Made by a program: the position numbers and the translations under genes. A stretch of 64,000 nucleotides of DNA from Paenibacillus tengchongensis (GTDB lineage: Bacteria > Bacillota > Bacilli > Paenibacillales > Paenibacillaceae), in contig NZ_WACP01000003.1 of assembly GCF_008973665.1 (NCBI RefSeq), positions 386,661-450,660 of the forward strand, read 5' to 3'. Of the stretch, positions 26,608 to 35,506 are shown in pieces (the stretch's first letter is position 1; every line of letters begins with the position of its first letter). The notes beneath the pieces were generated by a model. The model made no database searches. It had not been told where the DNA came from and was given only the letters and a program-made list of their open reading frames with translations.

Positions 26608-28752
26608 ATGAAGAAAAAGAATGCCGTGCTTGCATTACTTCTGACCTGCTCTATGTTATCAGCTACTGCCTGTAACAACGACAATAACAGCTCAAATGGA
26701 GATAAGAAGAATTCTAACAGCAATACCGCCGCTGCGACGAGCAAGCCGGCCGGAGATGTCGGACAGACACCAGTCAAAAATGAAAGCGCTTCTGATCCGG
26801 AAATCAAAGCAGGCAGCTCGGTTACCGTCTTCAATCCGAAGATGCCGACGCTCGATCCGACGCAGTGGCAGGGTCAGATTCTGGTAGGCCAGGGAACTTT
26901 GCTGGAAGGCCTATACGGTTACAACCAGGACAATGAGATCGTTCCGAAGATTGCGACAGGCTATACTGTTTCCGAAGATAAAAAGACCTGGACCTTTACG
27001 CTCCGCAAAGACGCCAAGTGGTCGAACGGCGACCCGGTAACCGCCAATGACTTCTATTACTCTTACATGTATCAGCTTGATCCCGCCAACACGACGGCGC
27101 AGCTATGGCTAAGTGTGCTGAATTATGTAAAGAACAGCTACGCTTATCATGCCGGCTCGGTAGCTAAAGAAGAAGTAGGGCTGAAGGTCGTCGATGATTA
27201 TACCTTTGAGATCACAACCACTGTACCGCATGCCATCCTGGGCAGCCTTGTGCTCGCCGGCTCGATGCCGATGAACCAGAAGGCGGTGGAAGCCAATCCG
27301 GGGACGTGGTTTGAGCCCGGTAACTTTGTGGGCAATGGTCCATATACAGTAAAATCGTTCACGCCCAACGGCGAGCTTATCATGGTGAGCAACCCGAATT
27401 ATGTGGGACCCGAAGGCCAGCTTAACCGCGGCAACGTCGAGACTATCCACGTTCTCCCGGCTACGACGGTTCCTGTTGAAGACTACATGTCCGGCCATGC
27501 CGATGTCGTCCTCATCCAGAGCGCATCGGATCTGCAGTACGTGAAGAAATCCGACGAGCTGAAATCCCAGCTCTACACTGCGCCGAATTATTCCATCAAA
27601 TATCTGCTCTGGAGCAATCCGCAGACGGAATCCCCTTATGACAAGAAGGAAGTGCGCCAGGCCTTAGCCAAGGCGGTTCAGCGCAAGCCCATCGTGGAAT
27701 CGGTGCTGAACGGCATGGGCGGTGCGACTAACATCTTCTCTACGCCGGGCTGGCCGACCGAGAAGCTGGAGACCGGCATTGCCGAGGATCTGGAATCCGC
27801 CAAGCAGATGCTGAAAGACGCAGGCTATGAGAACGGTAAAGGGCTGCCGACGCTTGCCTTGTATGTCGGCGTGAAGCAGGTTGATGCCCAAGGGGAACAA
27901 ATCGCCCTTGCGCTCGGTCAGCTGCTGGAGCAGAATCTGGGCATCAAGACCGAACTGATTCAGCTCAATGAAGCGCAGTTCAACGCCTACCAGTACAATG
28001 GCCCGCAGGCCGATGCGAAGCCGGGCTTCATTCTCGCCTCGGGCGCCACGAACTGGAGCGAGCCTGGCGGTCTGGATATGGGCGCTACCCAGCAGCTATA
28101 TTCCCTCGGTACGCTGGATGCGCCGCTTGAAGCGACCAAGCAATTTGTCGACTGGACGAAGGATGTGTACTACAAACCGGCGATTGAGCAGTACGGCGAT
28201 CCGGACAACAAGAACGCCGGAGTAGAGTGGAGCGACTGGGCAGCCCTTGAACAGGCGGCCAAAGAAGATATCGCCTACCTGGAGAAATGGATTTCCGAGC
28301 AGCCTGCAGAGTGGCTGCCGTATCTGAAGCAGGATGGTGTGCCGACAACAGCCGAACAGTGGGATCAGATCGTGGAAGTATGGAAGAACGCCAAGACTAA
28401 CGATGAGAAGCATGCTGCCTTCGTCACCGCCTGGACCTTCGTCGCCCCCAATGCTCCGGGCGGCAAGCTGAACCAGAACGCCTTGGATGTGCAGGTCTAT
28501 TACAACAAGTATTCCTCCAAAGATCTGCTGAATCTCAGAATGTGGCAGACGCAATTCGTCAACGCGCTTACCGTCGAAGAGGGCGCGCCGATCGCAGCCA
28601 AAGTCATTAATTACCTGCTGGATGAAGCCTACACGGTTCCGCTGTTCTACCAGCAGCAATTCTTCCTGGTGAAACCGGGCATTACCGGAGTCCAATCCAA
28701 CCCTTGGGCCTGGGGCAATTTCTACGGGCTTCATATGATCTCTGTGGAATAG
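26608..28752 (+). CDS. Peptide ABC transporter substrate-binding lipoprotein
   Basis: A 714-residue SBP_bac_5 family lipoprotein that captures peptides outside the membrane for the importer encoded downstream. The signal ends in lipobox SATAC (lipidated cysteine near residue 22), followed by a Ser/Asn-rich linker. The family blocks TWTFTLRKDAKWSNGDPVTANDF and VRQALAKAVQRKPIVESVL are present. It is longer than typical OppA (about 540-600 residues), with extra sequence between about 480 and 620. ATG 26608 begins the signal peptide; an in-frame ATG at 26581 lies upstream of the GGGGGAA element. Peptide length preference cannot be read. Confidence 0.92.
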   Translation: MKKKNAVLALLLTCSMLSATACNNDNNSSNGDKKNSNSNTAAATSKPAGDVGQTPVKNESASDPEIKAGSSVTVFNPKMPTLDPTQWQGQILVGQGTLLEGLYGYNQDNEIVPKIATGYTVSEDKKTWTFTLRKDAKWSNGDPVTANDFYYSYMYQLDPANTTAQLWLSVLNYVKNSYAYHAGSVAKEEVGLKVVDDYTFEITTTVPHAILGSLVLAGSMPMNQKAVEANPGTWFEPGNFVGNGPYTVKSFTPNGELIMVSNPNYVGPEGQLNRGNVETIHVLPATTVPVEDYMSGHADVVLIQSASDLQYVKKSDELKSQLYTAPNYSIKYLLWSNPQTESPYDKKEVRQALAKAVQRKPIVESVLNGMGGATNIFSTPGWPTEKLETGIAEDLESAKQMLKDAGYENGKGLPTLALYVGVKQVDAQGEQIALALGQLLEQNLGIKTELIQLNEAQFNAYQYNGPQADAKPGFILASGATNWSEPGGLDMGATQQLYSLGTLDAPLEATKQFVDWTKDVYYKPAIEQYGDPDNKNAGVEWSDWAALEQAAKEDIAYLEKWISEQPAEWLPYLKQDGVPTTAEQWDQIVEVWKNAKTNDEKHAAFVTAWTFVAPNAPGGKLNQNALDVQVYYNKYSSKDLLNLRMWQTQFVNALTVEEGAPIAAKVINYLLDEAYTVPLFYQQQFFLVKPGITGVQSNPWAWGNFYGLHMISVE

Positions 28753-28777
28753 CCGGATCGGTTGAATAACGGCCAAT

Positions 28778-28801
28778 CAAGGGCACCCTATGGTGCCCTT
28801 G
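28778..28801 (+). other. Intergenic hairpin between binding protein and permease genes
   Basis: CAAGGGCACC and GGTGCCCTTG form a perfect 10-base stem with a CTAT loop and no T run. Such hairpins often protect the 3' end of the abundant binding-protein mRNA and lower expression of the downstream permeases. Confidence 0.6.
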
Positions 28802-28823
28802 AATCGGTAAAGGAGGCGCGAAG

Positions 28824-29786
28824 ATGGCCATAGTAAAATTTATTTCCAAACGGATCATTCAGATTATCATTACGCTTATAATGGTCATTACCGTCAGTTA
28901 CATCATGATGTATTATTCACCGGGCGGCTTCATGCACACAAGCACAATGGCTACGGCGCTAGCTCCGCTGCAAGGCCAGAATCCGGTGCTTTATCAGGAG
29001 GTCATGAACCAGTTCCAGAGCCGGTACGGACTGGACCTGCCGCTCTGGCAGCAGATTGCCAAGTATATCTGGCATGAATTGACCTTTGATTTCGGCAATT
29101 CGATGCAGAATCCGTCGCTGCAGATTGCCGGTCAGCTGAAGCAGGCTTTGCCGATCAGCGTCATGCTGGCCTTCGGCTCCGTCCTGCTCTCCGTAATCAT
29201 CGGGGTTCCGCTGGGTATCATCGCTGCCCTGAAACGAAACTCTTGGGTCGATTATGTCGTCAGCACCGTCTCCCTGGCGGGGCAAGCGATTCCGGCGTTC
29301 GTACTCGCCGTCATTATGGTACTGCTGTTCGGAGTTGTATTTCAAGGGATTCTGCCGGTAACCGGGTGGGGCAACTGGAAGCAGGCGATATTGCCGATTA
29401 TCTGCTTGTCGGCGGCGAATATCGGCGTAGTCGCCCGTTATATGCGGGGCAGTCTTATTGAGACACTGAGGTCGGATTATATCCGTACCGCCAAAGCCAA
29501 GGGCGTCAAATACTGGCCGATGATTATGAAGCACGGCGTCAAGAATTCCCTGACCGCAATGATCACCGTTCTGGGTCCACAATTTGCGTTCACGGTGATG
29601 GGAACGATCTGGGTCGAGCAAATCTTCGCGATACCGGCACTCGGCCAGGTTATGCAGACGGCCTTCACCAGCTTCGACTATCCGCTGGCTATCACTTCGG
29701 TCTTCCTGCTGGGCTCCATGATCATGATTTTGAACCTGTTGGTCGACATCATCTATGCCTTCATTGACCCGCGGGTCAAACTATAA
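28824..29786 (+). CDS. Peptide ABC transporter permease, OppB/DppB type
   Basis: A 320-residue inner-membrane permease with six hydrophobic helices and a large outside loop after the first. The EAA-loop region SDYIRTAKAKGVKYWPMIMKHGVKN contacts the ATPases. The start of the protein (FISKRIIQIIITLIMVITVSYIMM) and the end FIDPRVKL are typical of OppB/DppB. It is the second gene of the five-gene importer operon, with AAAGGAGG as ribosome site. Confidence 0.93.
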   Translation: MAIVKFISKRIIQIIITLIMVITVSYIMMYYSPGGFMHTSTMATALAPLQGQNPVLYQEVMNQFQSRYGLDLPLWQQIAKYIWHELTFDFGNSMQNPSLQIAGQLKQALPISVMLAFGSVLLSVIIGVPLGIIAALKRNSWVDYVVSTVSLAGQAIPAFVLAVIMVLLFGVVFQGILPVTGWGNWKQAILPIICLSAANIGVVARYMRGSLIETLRSDYIRTAKAKGVKYWPMIMKHGVKNSLTAMITVLGPQFAFTVMGTIWVEQIFAIPALGQVMQTAFTSFDYPLAITSVFLLGSMIMILNLLVDIIYAFIDPRVKL

Positions 29787-29821
29787 TCCGCACAGCTTAC
29801 AACCCTTAGAGGAGGGAGCAT

Positions 29822-30721
29822 ATGGCCAGTACAGTTACAGCAACACAATCACCGGATAGCGCTGTCAGCAAGCAGCGGCGGCGATCCCAGTTCTATCAAG
29901 GCTGGAAGCGGTTCAAAAGACATAAACTCGCCGTGATTGGCCTAGTATGGGTGGTCATCTTCTGCATCGCCGGTGTGATCGGGCCGTGGGTGGCCCCGTA
30001 TGACTACCGTACAGGAGATTTCCTGGCCATCAACCAGGGGCCGACCTGGACGCATATTTTCGGTACAGACAATGTGGGCCACGATATGTTCAGTCAAATT
30101 CTGTACAGCATCCGCAGTGCGCTCATTATTGCTGTCGGCGCGACGCTTGTCAGCTTCATCATCGGCATTATTCTCGGCTTATGGGCAGGGCTAAGAGGCG
30201 GCCTGGCCGACATCATTATTATGCGCGCCGTCGATTTCATGATGACGCTCCCGGGCTTTCTGTTCGCCCTGATCCTGGTTATTATGCTGGGCCGGGGATA
30301 TCTGTCGCTGATTCTGGCCATCGGCATCCCGGGGTGGGCCGGTTATGCACGGCTGATCCGCAGCCTGGTGCTCAGCATGCGCGACGGCGAAATGGTGGAA
30401 GCGGCGCGGGCGCTGGGCGCTTCCCAGGCGCATATCGCCAGACGTTATATGCTGCCTAATGTGGTAGGCAGCATGGGCGTGGCCCTGGCCTTCGGTATTC
30501 CCGGCGACTTGATCCAGATTGCCGGACTCAGCATCTTCGGCATGGGGCTGCGGCCGCCGATCCCGTCCTTCGGGAGCATGATTGCCCAGGCCAGCGAGAA
30601 CGTTCTCGGCTTTCCTTGGCTGCTGTATTTTCCGGCAGGAATATTTGCCATTACCCTGCTGTCTTTCCTGTTCGTAGCAGACGGTCTCCAGGAAGCATTC
30701 AGTCCGAAGGGGGGCAATTAA
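29822..30721 (+). CDS. Peptide ABC transporter permease, OppC/DppC type
   Basis: A 299-residue inner-membrane permease. The N-terminal WKRFKRHKLAVIGLVWVVIF and GTDNVGHDMFSQILYSIRSAL are hallmark OppC features. The EAA loop is MVEAARALGASQAHIARRYMLPN. It forms the translocation pore together with the OppB-type partner encoded 36 bases upstream. Ribosome site GAGGAGG precedes ATG 29822; the ATPase gene follows directly. Confidence 0.93.
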   Translation: MASTVTATQSPDSAVSKQRRRSQFYQGWKRFKRHKLAVIGLVWVVIFCIAGVIGPWVAPYDYRTGDFLAINQGPTWTHIFGTDNVGHDMFSQILYSIRSALIIAVGATLVSFIIGIILGLWAGLRGGLADIIIMRAVDFMMTLPGFLFALILVIMLGRGYLSLILAIGIPGWAGYARLIRSLVLSMRDGEMVEAARALGASQAHIARRYMLPNVVGSMGVALAFGIPGDLIQIAGLSIFGMGLRPPIPSFGSMIAQASENVLGFPWLLYFPAGIFAITLLSFLFVADGLQEAFSPKGGN

Positions 30722-30722
30722 C

Positions 30723-31709
30723 ATGGGCGAACCGCTGCTGTCTATTGACGATTTACATGTGAAATTCTCCAGAAGCGAAGATGAAGTCTACGCCGTGAAC
30801 GGCGTCAGCTTCACAATCGATGCGAACGAAGCCCTGGGCATCGTCGGCGAAAGCGGCTCCGGCAAGTCTGTCACCCTGATGTCGGCCATCGGTCTGCTGC
30901 GCGAGAACGGGAAAATTACATCCGGTACGGCCAATTTCCAGGGTCAGAACCTGCTGAAGCTGCGTCCGAAACAGCTCGAGGATATCCGCGGCCGTGACAT
31001 CGGCGTGGTCTTCCAGGACCCGATGACCAGCCTCAACCCGATCATGCGCATCGGGGATCAGATTATGGAAGCGATGCTGACGCATCACTATGCCGGCCGC
31101 AAGGAAGCGTTCGAACGGACGCTGCAGCTGCTGCATGAAATGGGGATCCCGGACCCGAAATCCCGCTTTAAGAGCTACCCGCATGAATTCTCCGGCGGGA
31201 TGCGCCAGCGCATCATGATTGCCATTGCCCTGGCCTGTGAGCCGCAGCTGCTGATCGCCGATGAGCCGACGACCGCGCTGGATGTTACCGTACAGATGCA
31301 GATTCTGGCACTTCTGCAGGACCTGCGCCGCAAACGAGGCATGAGCGTTGTCATGGTGACGCATGACTTCGGCCTCGCCACCAACTTTTGCGACAATATC
31401 ATTGTCATGTACGGAGGACAGATTATGGAGAAGGCGACTACGGACCAGTTCATCCGCGAAGCGGCACATCCGTATTCGCTCGGCCTTAAGCGCTCCATTA
31501 TCGAGGTAGGCCATAAGGGAAAAGAGATACTGCCAATTCCGAAGACGGCAAAGACGCTGACCGCAGCATTGACCGGCTGCCCATTTGCCGACCGTTGCAA
31601 CTATACAACTGACCGCTGCCGTCAGGAAGTGCCCCAGCTGCGGGCTTTCGGTACCAACCATGAGCTCGCTTGCCACCATGCCGAGGAGGTAGCCTGCTAT
31701 GTCCGATAA
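30723..31709 (+). CDS. Peptide ABC transporter ATP-binding protein, OppD/DppD type
   Basis: A 328-residue ATPase. Walker A is GESGSGKSVT, the signature is FSGGMRQRIMIA, Walker B is LLIADEPTTALD and the switch histidine is in VTHDFGLA. The C-terminal oligopeptide-transporter extension contains GCPFADRCNY with the clustered cysteines common in this subfamily. It pairs with the next gene product, whose start overlaps its end by 11 bases. Confidence 0.94.
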   Translation: MGEPLLSIDDLHVKFSRSEDEVYAVNGVSFTIDANEALGIVGESGSGKSVTLMSAIGLLRENGKITSGTANFQGQNLLKLRPKQLEDIRGRDIGVVFQDPMTSLNPIMRIGDQIMEAMLTHHYAGRKEAFERTLQLLHEMGIPDPKSRFKSYPHEFSGGMRQRIMIAIALACEPQLLIADEPTTALDVTVQMQILALLQDLRRKRGMSVVMVTHDFGLATNFCDNIIVMYGGQIMEKATTDQFIREAAHPYSLGLKRSIIEVGHKGKEILPIPKTAKTLTAALTGCPFADRCNYTTDRCRQEVPQLRAFGTNHELACHHAEEVACYVR

Positions 31710-32688
31710 CCCGCTGCTGCGTGTTGAGAATATATCCAAGACCTTCCGGGTCCAGGGCAAAAAGCTGCATGCCATCGAGAATGTCTCGTTCACTCTGGAG
31801 GCCGGAAAGACACTGGGCCTTGTCGGGGAGAGCGGTTCGGGCAAGTCAACGCTTGGCCGGCTGGTACTGCGGCTCCTGGAATCCGACAAGGGCAAAATCT
31901 TTTTCGACGGCGCCGATCTTTCCAAAATGTCCAAAGAGAAGCTGCGGGCGCTGCGCCGGGATATGCAGATTATTTTCCAGGACCCGAAGGCCAGCCTCAG
32001 TCCGCGGATGACCGTCGGCGATGCCATTGAGGATGCGATGGCTATCCATAAGATCGGCACCAAAGCCAGCCGCCGTGCACGGATGACCGAGCTGCTGGAG
32101 CGGGTCGGGCTGCCCTCCGAGATTCAATATGCTTACCCGCATGAGCTGTCCGGCGGACAATTGCAGCGGGTTGGCATCGCCAGAGCCTTATCGCTCAATC
32201 CGAAGCTGATTATTTGCGATGAGCCGGTGTCGGCGCTGGATGTGTCCATTCAGGTCCAGGTCATTCAGCTCCTGCGCGATCTGCAGCAGGAATTCAACCT
32301 GACCTATATCTTCATTTCGCATAACCTGGCAGTGGTGGAATATTTAAGCGACGAGATTGCCGTATTGTATTTGGGCGAGGTCGTGGAGCAGGCGCCGGCG
32401 GATGAATTGTTTAAGACGCCGACACACCCGTATACGCAGGTCCTGCTAGATTCGATATTGAAGATTCCGGAGACGCCCGAAATGAAGCAGCAGATGGTTT
32501 CAATTCAAGGCGAGGTGCCATCCCCGCTGAATCCGCCCAGCGGCTGCACCTTTCATCCGCGCTGCCCCTATGCCGACGATCACTGCCGGAGCGTGAAGCC
32601 GGTGCAGAGCTTAGTCGCGGACGGCCATGTTGCCGCCTGCCACCGGGTGAAGGAGCCGCAGGATCTGCTGCTGCTGAACGCAAAATAA
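31699..32688 (+). CDS. Peptide ABC transporter ATP-binding protein, OppF/DppF type
   Basis: A 329-residue ATPase. Walker A is GESGSGKSTL, the signature is LSGGQLQRVGIA, Walker B is LIICDEPVSALDVS and the switch histidine is in ISHNLAVV. The C-terminal extension has GCTFHPRCPYAD and a later cysteine. It completes the importer operon and is followed by a clear terminator. Confidence 0.94.
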   Translation: MSDNPLLRVENISKTFRVQGKKLHAIENVSFTLEAGKTLGLVGESGSGKSTLGRLVLRLLESDKGKIFFDGADLSKMSKEKLRALRRDMQIIFQDPKASLSPRMTVGDAIEDAMAIHKIGTKASRRARMTELLERVGLPSEIQYAYPHELSGGQLQRVGIARALSLNPKLIICDEPVSALDVSIQVQVIQLLRDLQQEFNLTYIFISHNLAVVEYLSDEIAVLYLGEVVEQAPADELFKTPTHPYTQVLLDSILKIPETPEMKQQMVSIQGEVPSPLNPPSGCTFHPRCPYADDHCRSVKPVQSLVADGHVAACHRVKEPQDLLLLNAK

Positions 32689-32731
32689 GACAGGGAAGGT
32701 AAATCTCAGGCTCAAATATTTCAGCTTTCTA

Positions 32732-32757
32732 AGCAGAGCGGTTGCTCTGCTTTTTTA
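32732..32757 (+). terminator. Intrinsic terminator of the peptide importer operon
   Basis: AAGCAGAGC and GCTCTGCTT form a 9-base stem with loop GGTT, followed by TTTTT. Confidence 0.9.
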
Positions 32758-32864
32758 TATTGTCAGACAGGGCAGTATCCATGTCAGGAAATATCTTCTT
32801 GTGACTTTTCGCGCAAATCTTGATAAGGTAGTGGTTGACTCTTAAAGGATGAGGTGAATCTTTG

Positions 32865-33767
32865 ATGCTGAAGAAGCATTGTTTGTTCTGCGACGATATC
32901 GTTCCCATGGAGCAAGCAGGGGGATATGACCGGTATATGGGCTGCTCCTGCGCACCCGGCGGGTCTTACCGCTTGCTGAGCGACAGCTACGAAGAGGTCA
33001 ACGCGCTGCCCTATCCGCAAAAACGCGAGATGTTCCATATCATATCGGCCTACATCCGGGAGCGGACCGACTGCGGGGACAAAGTCGCCCTGTCTGCAGG
33101 AGATTTGCCGGATATTGTAAAGAATCAGAATATCCCTGTAACGATTGAAGATAAAGGCAACCGCCTGCTGCAATATCTGTACAGACATTCCGAAGGTCCG
33201 CTGGAGCCTGTGGTCATACAGCCGCTTTCAGCGAGTTACAATCTGACCTATTCCGCCAATCTGCAGGAGCTTGTCTACATCATTGATAAGCTGCAGGGCG
33301 AACAGCTGCTGATCCGGGAGGGGATGACCTTTAAGCTGACGGAAGCCGGCTGGAGGGAAGCCGCCGCGGGTAGCGGAGGCAAGAGGCTTAAGCCTTGTTC
33401 CGTGCTGCTTCCGGAAGCGAACCAATATGGGGCCGCATGGAGCGATGAGCTGCTGCCGCGGCTGGAGCAGTGCGGATACCGGCCGGAGCTTATCGGTTCC
33501 CGGGAATCGGCACACGCCGGAACCAGCACGCTGCCCTTGATCGCGGACAGCGAGCTGATGATTGCGGACCTGACCGGACAGGCTTCCTGGGCTTATTTTA
33601 TGGGAGGATATGCGCTCGGCTCCGGCATCCCCGTACTCTGGACCGTGCACAGCAGCGCAGCTGATGACCTGCCGGTTCAGCCCCATGACATCCGTCCTTT
33701 AGTATGGGACACCGCCGAGGAATTGGCCGCCATTTTACAGCAGAGAATAACGATGCAAGTCACGTAA
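32865..33767 (+). CDS. Unknown protein with N-terminal cysteine cluster and deoxyribosyltransferase-like C-terminus
   Basis: A 300-residue cytosolic protein. Cysteines at 6, 9, 27 and 29 (CLFC, CSC) look like a small zinc site. A middle region of about residues 60-175 is helical and includes QGEQLLIREGMTFKLTEAGW, resembling a winged-helix segment. Residues about 180-295 (ANQYGAAWSDELLPRLEQCGYRPELI, PLIADSELMIADLTG, AYFMGGYALGSGIPVLW) follow the pattern of nucleoside 2-deoxyribosyltransferase/TIR-like folds, where a substrate-binding Asp sits in ADLTG. The family and substrate are not recognised with certainty. It is a single gene between two terminators. ATG 32865 is preferred over TTG 32862. 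Confidence 0.6.
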   Translation: MLKKHCLFCDDIVPMEQAGGYDRYMGCSCAPGGSYRLLSDSYEEVNALPYPQKREMFHIISAYIRERTDCGDKVALSAGDLPDIVKNQNIPVTIEDKGNRLLQYLYRHSEGPLEPVVIQPLSASYNLTYSANLQELVYIIDKLQGEQLLIREGMTFKLTEAGWREAAAGSGGKRLKPCSVLLPEANQYGAAWSDELLPRLEQCGYRPELIGSRESAHAGTSTLPLIADSELMIADLTGQASWAYFMGGYALGSGIPVLWTVHSSAADDLPVQPHDIRPLVWDTAEELAAILQQRITMQVT

Positions 33768-33786
33768 TGCGTGGCTTGTTTTTTAT
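33755..33786 (+). terminator. Intrinsic terminator overlapping the end of the preceding gene
   Basis: CAAGTCACG and CGTGGCTTG pair (one T-G pair) around TAATG and are followed by TTTTTTATT. The stem starts inside the last codons. Confidence 0.8.
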
Positions 33787-33866
33787 TATTTTGGAAGTAA
33801 ACTACAGCACAAAAATGATATACTTGGCAAGTACATATTAACAGGCATAATGCAGGAGGCGAAACG

Positions 33867-34844
33867 ATGGAATACCGCAATATGGGCAGATCGGGTCTGA
33901 AGCTGAGCGAAGTGGCTTTGGGCAGCTGGATGACGGATTTGAAGGACAGCGCAGCCGGAGCGGCGGCAAGTGAAATGATGAAGCAGGCTTATGAGAACGG
34001 TGTCAATTTCTTTGACTGTGCCGATGCTTACAGCGGCGGGGAAGCGGAGCGCCATATGGGGGCTACCCTGAAACAATTTCCGCGCAGCTCTTATGTCATA
34101 TCCAGCAAGGTTTTTTTTCCAACGGGGCCAAGCGTCACACAGCGGGGATTGTCCCGGAAGCATATTTTTGATTCGATTGACAGCACTTTGAAGAATATGC
34201 AAGTGGATTATGTGGACCTGTACTTCTGCCACCGTTACGACACGACGACTCCGCTGGATGAAACGCTGCAGGCGCTCAGCGATCTGGTTGCCCAGGGTAA
34301 GATTCTGTATTACGGGGTCAGCGAAGAATGGAGCGCAGCGAGAATTAACAAAGCCGTGGGCATTATCAAAGAGCTGGGGCTCCGGCCATTGTCGGTCATC
34401 CAGCCGCAATACCATATGTTCGACCGTTACATTGAGCATGAGATTATCGGGGTATGTGAAGACCATGGCATCGGAATCGTGCCGTTCTCGCCGCTGGCAC
34501 AGGGCCTGCTGACCGGCAAATACCGGAAGGGCGCGCCGCTGCCGGCCGGTTCCCGGGCAACGCATCAGGCGGATAAACAGATCAACGCCCTGCTGACGGA
34601 TGAGAATCTGGACAAGGTGCATGAGCTGCAGCAGATTGCGGACGAACTGGGCGTAAGCCTGTCGGTGCTGGCCTTATCCTGGATTCTGCGCCAGCGGATG
34701 GTCAGCAGCGTCATCACGGGGGCATCCAGCCCCGGCCAGCTGCTTGGCAATGTGCAGGCCAGCGGCTTCACCATTCCGGCCGATGCGCTGGAACGGATCG
34801 AGAAGATTCTCGGGTTTACGCCATTCTCCAGGCATGTCGGGTAA
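33867..34844 (+). CDS. Aldo/keto reductase, potassium-channel beta-subunit-like group
   Basis: A 325-residue NADPH-dependent oxidoreductase with the TIM-barrel aldo/keto reductase pattern. The catalytic tetrad is visible as Asp and Tyr in DCADAYSGGEAE, Lys in VISSKVFF and His in YFCHRYD. The cofactor-binding part includes VSVLALSWILRQ and SSVITGASSPGQL. It belongs to the group including YhdN-like and channel beta-subunit proteins; the natural substrate is unknown. AGGAGG precedes ATG 33867, and a terminator follows. Confidence 0.93.
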   Translation: MEYRNMGRSGLKLSEVALGSWMTDLKDSAAGAAASEMMKQAYENGVNFFDCADAYSGGEAERHMGATLKQFPRSSYVISSKVFFPTGPSVTQRGLSRKHIFDSIDSTLKNMQVDYVDLYFCHRYDTTTPLDETLQALSDLVAQGKILYYGVSEEWSAARINKAVGIIKELGLRPLSVIQPQYHMFDRYIEHEIIGVCEDHGIGIVPFSPLAQGLLTGKYRKGAPLPAGSRATHQADKQINALLTDENLDKVHELQQIADELGVSLSVLALSWILRQRMVSSVITGASSPGQLLGNVQASGFTIPADALERIEKILGFTPFSRHVG

Positions 34845-34864
34845 TCTTCTATAATAATGAAGCC

Positions 34865-34902
34865 ATAAGGAAACGCGGGTATAACCCCGCGTTTTTCCTT
34901 AT
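34865..34902 (+). terminator. Intrinsic terminator after the aldo/keto reductase gene
   Basis: ATAAGGAAACGCGGG pairs with CCCCGCGTTTTTCCTTAT. The strongest part is AAACGCGGG with CCCGCGTTT, and a T run lies in the descending arm. Confidence 0.8.
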
Positions 34903-34904
34903 TT

Positions 34905-35482
34905 GAGAATCAAGGATTTATACCGGATTCTTTTACCTGTAAGGACTATTTGGAAAGAGTTCAGGAGTTTAATGTGATCGGCGGTGCCGTAGTATCCGGT
35001 TCTTTTCAAGGCTTTTTAATGTCAAACGTGGAGGCTTAGAAGCTCTCGAACATTTAGAATCCTTCGCCAAGAGGGTGTATGAATTAGCAGGATGGCACGC
35101 GGAACTGTATATGGATTCGGCATTTTTACCGGAAATGACGGCCCTGCTGGAACAACTCCCTGCGGTGTCCATAGATCATTTGGGTCTGTCGAAGGACGGA
35201 TTCCCCAGCCTTTTTGCTTTAGTGGTTAAAGGAGTCAGAGTGAAGGCAACCGGCTTCGGCAGGGTTGATCTTGATGTCGTACAGGCGATCCGCTCCATTT
35301 GTTCGGTGAACCCGGATGCTTTAATGTTTGGAACGGATTTACCCTCAACAAGAGCCAAGAGACCTTTTGCATTTGCTGATCTTGAACTGATTTGCAGCAT
35401 TCTGGATGAGAAGCAAGCGCGGAAGGTTTTATATACGAATGCAATGAAGTGGTACTTAAAAGAGGAGAATTGGGATGAATGA
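34905..35482 (+). pseudogene. Remnant of an amidohydrolase-2 (TIM-barrel metal hydrolase) gene
   Basis: Two pieces of one family lie in different frames. The first, in frame from 34905, reads CKDYLERVQEFNVIGGAVVSGSFQGF and then meets a stop at about 35040. The second resumes in another frame as FNVKRGGLEALEHLESFAKRVYELAGWHAEL and runs to 35482, with SIDHLGLS and LMFGTDLPS typical of the family C-terminal half. The metal-binding N-terminus (usually D-x-H-x-H) is absent, and a piece between QGF and FNVKRGG, probably 100 bases or more, is deleted. The gene is therefore inactive. An ATG at 35075 could give a 135-residue fragment. Confidence 0.8.
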
Positions 35483-35506
35483 TCGTCAAGATTATTGCCC
35501 GTTCCG

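Noticed and set aside
30753..32063. A 436-residue antisense frame across the two importer ATPase genes
   Set aside because: It crosses the boundary of two overlapping, certain genes and has no family similarity.
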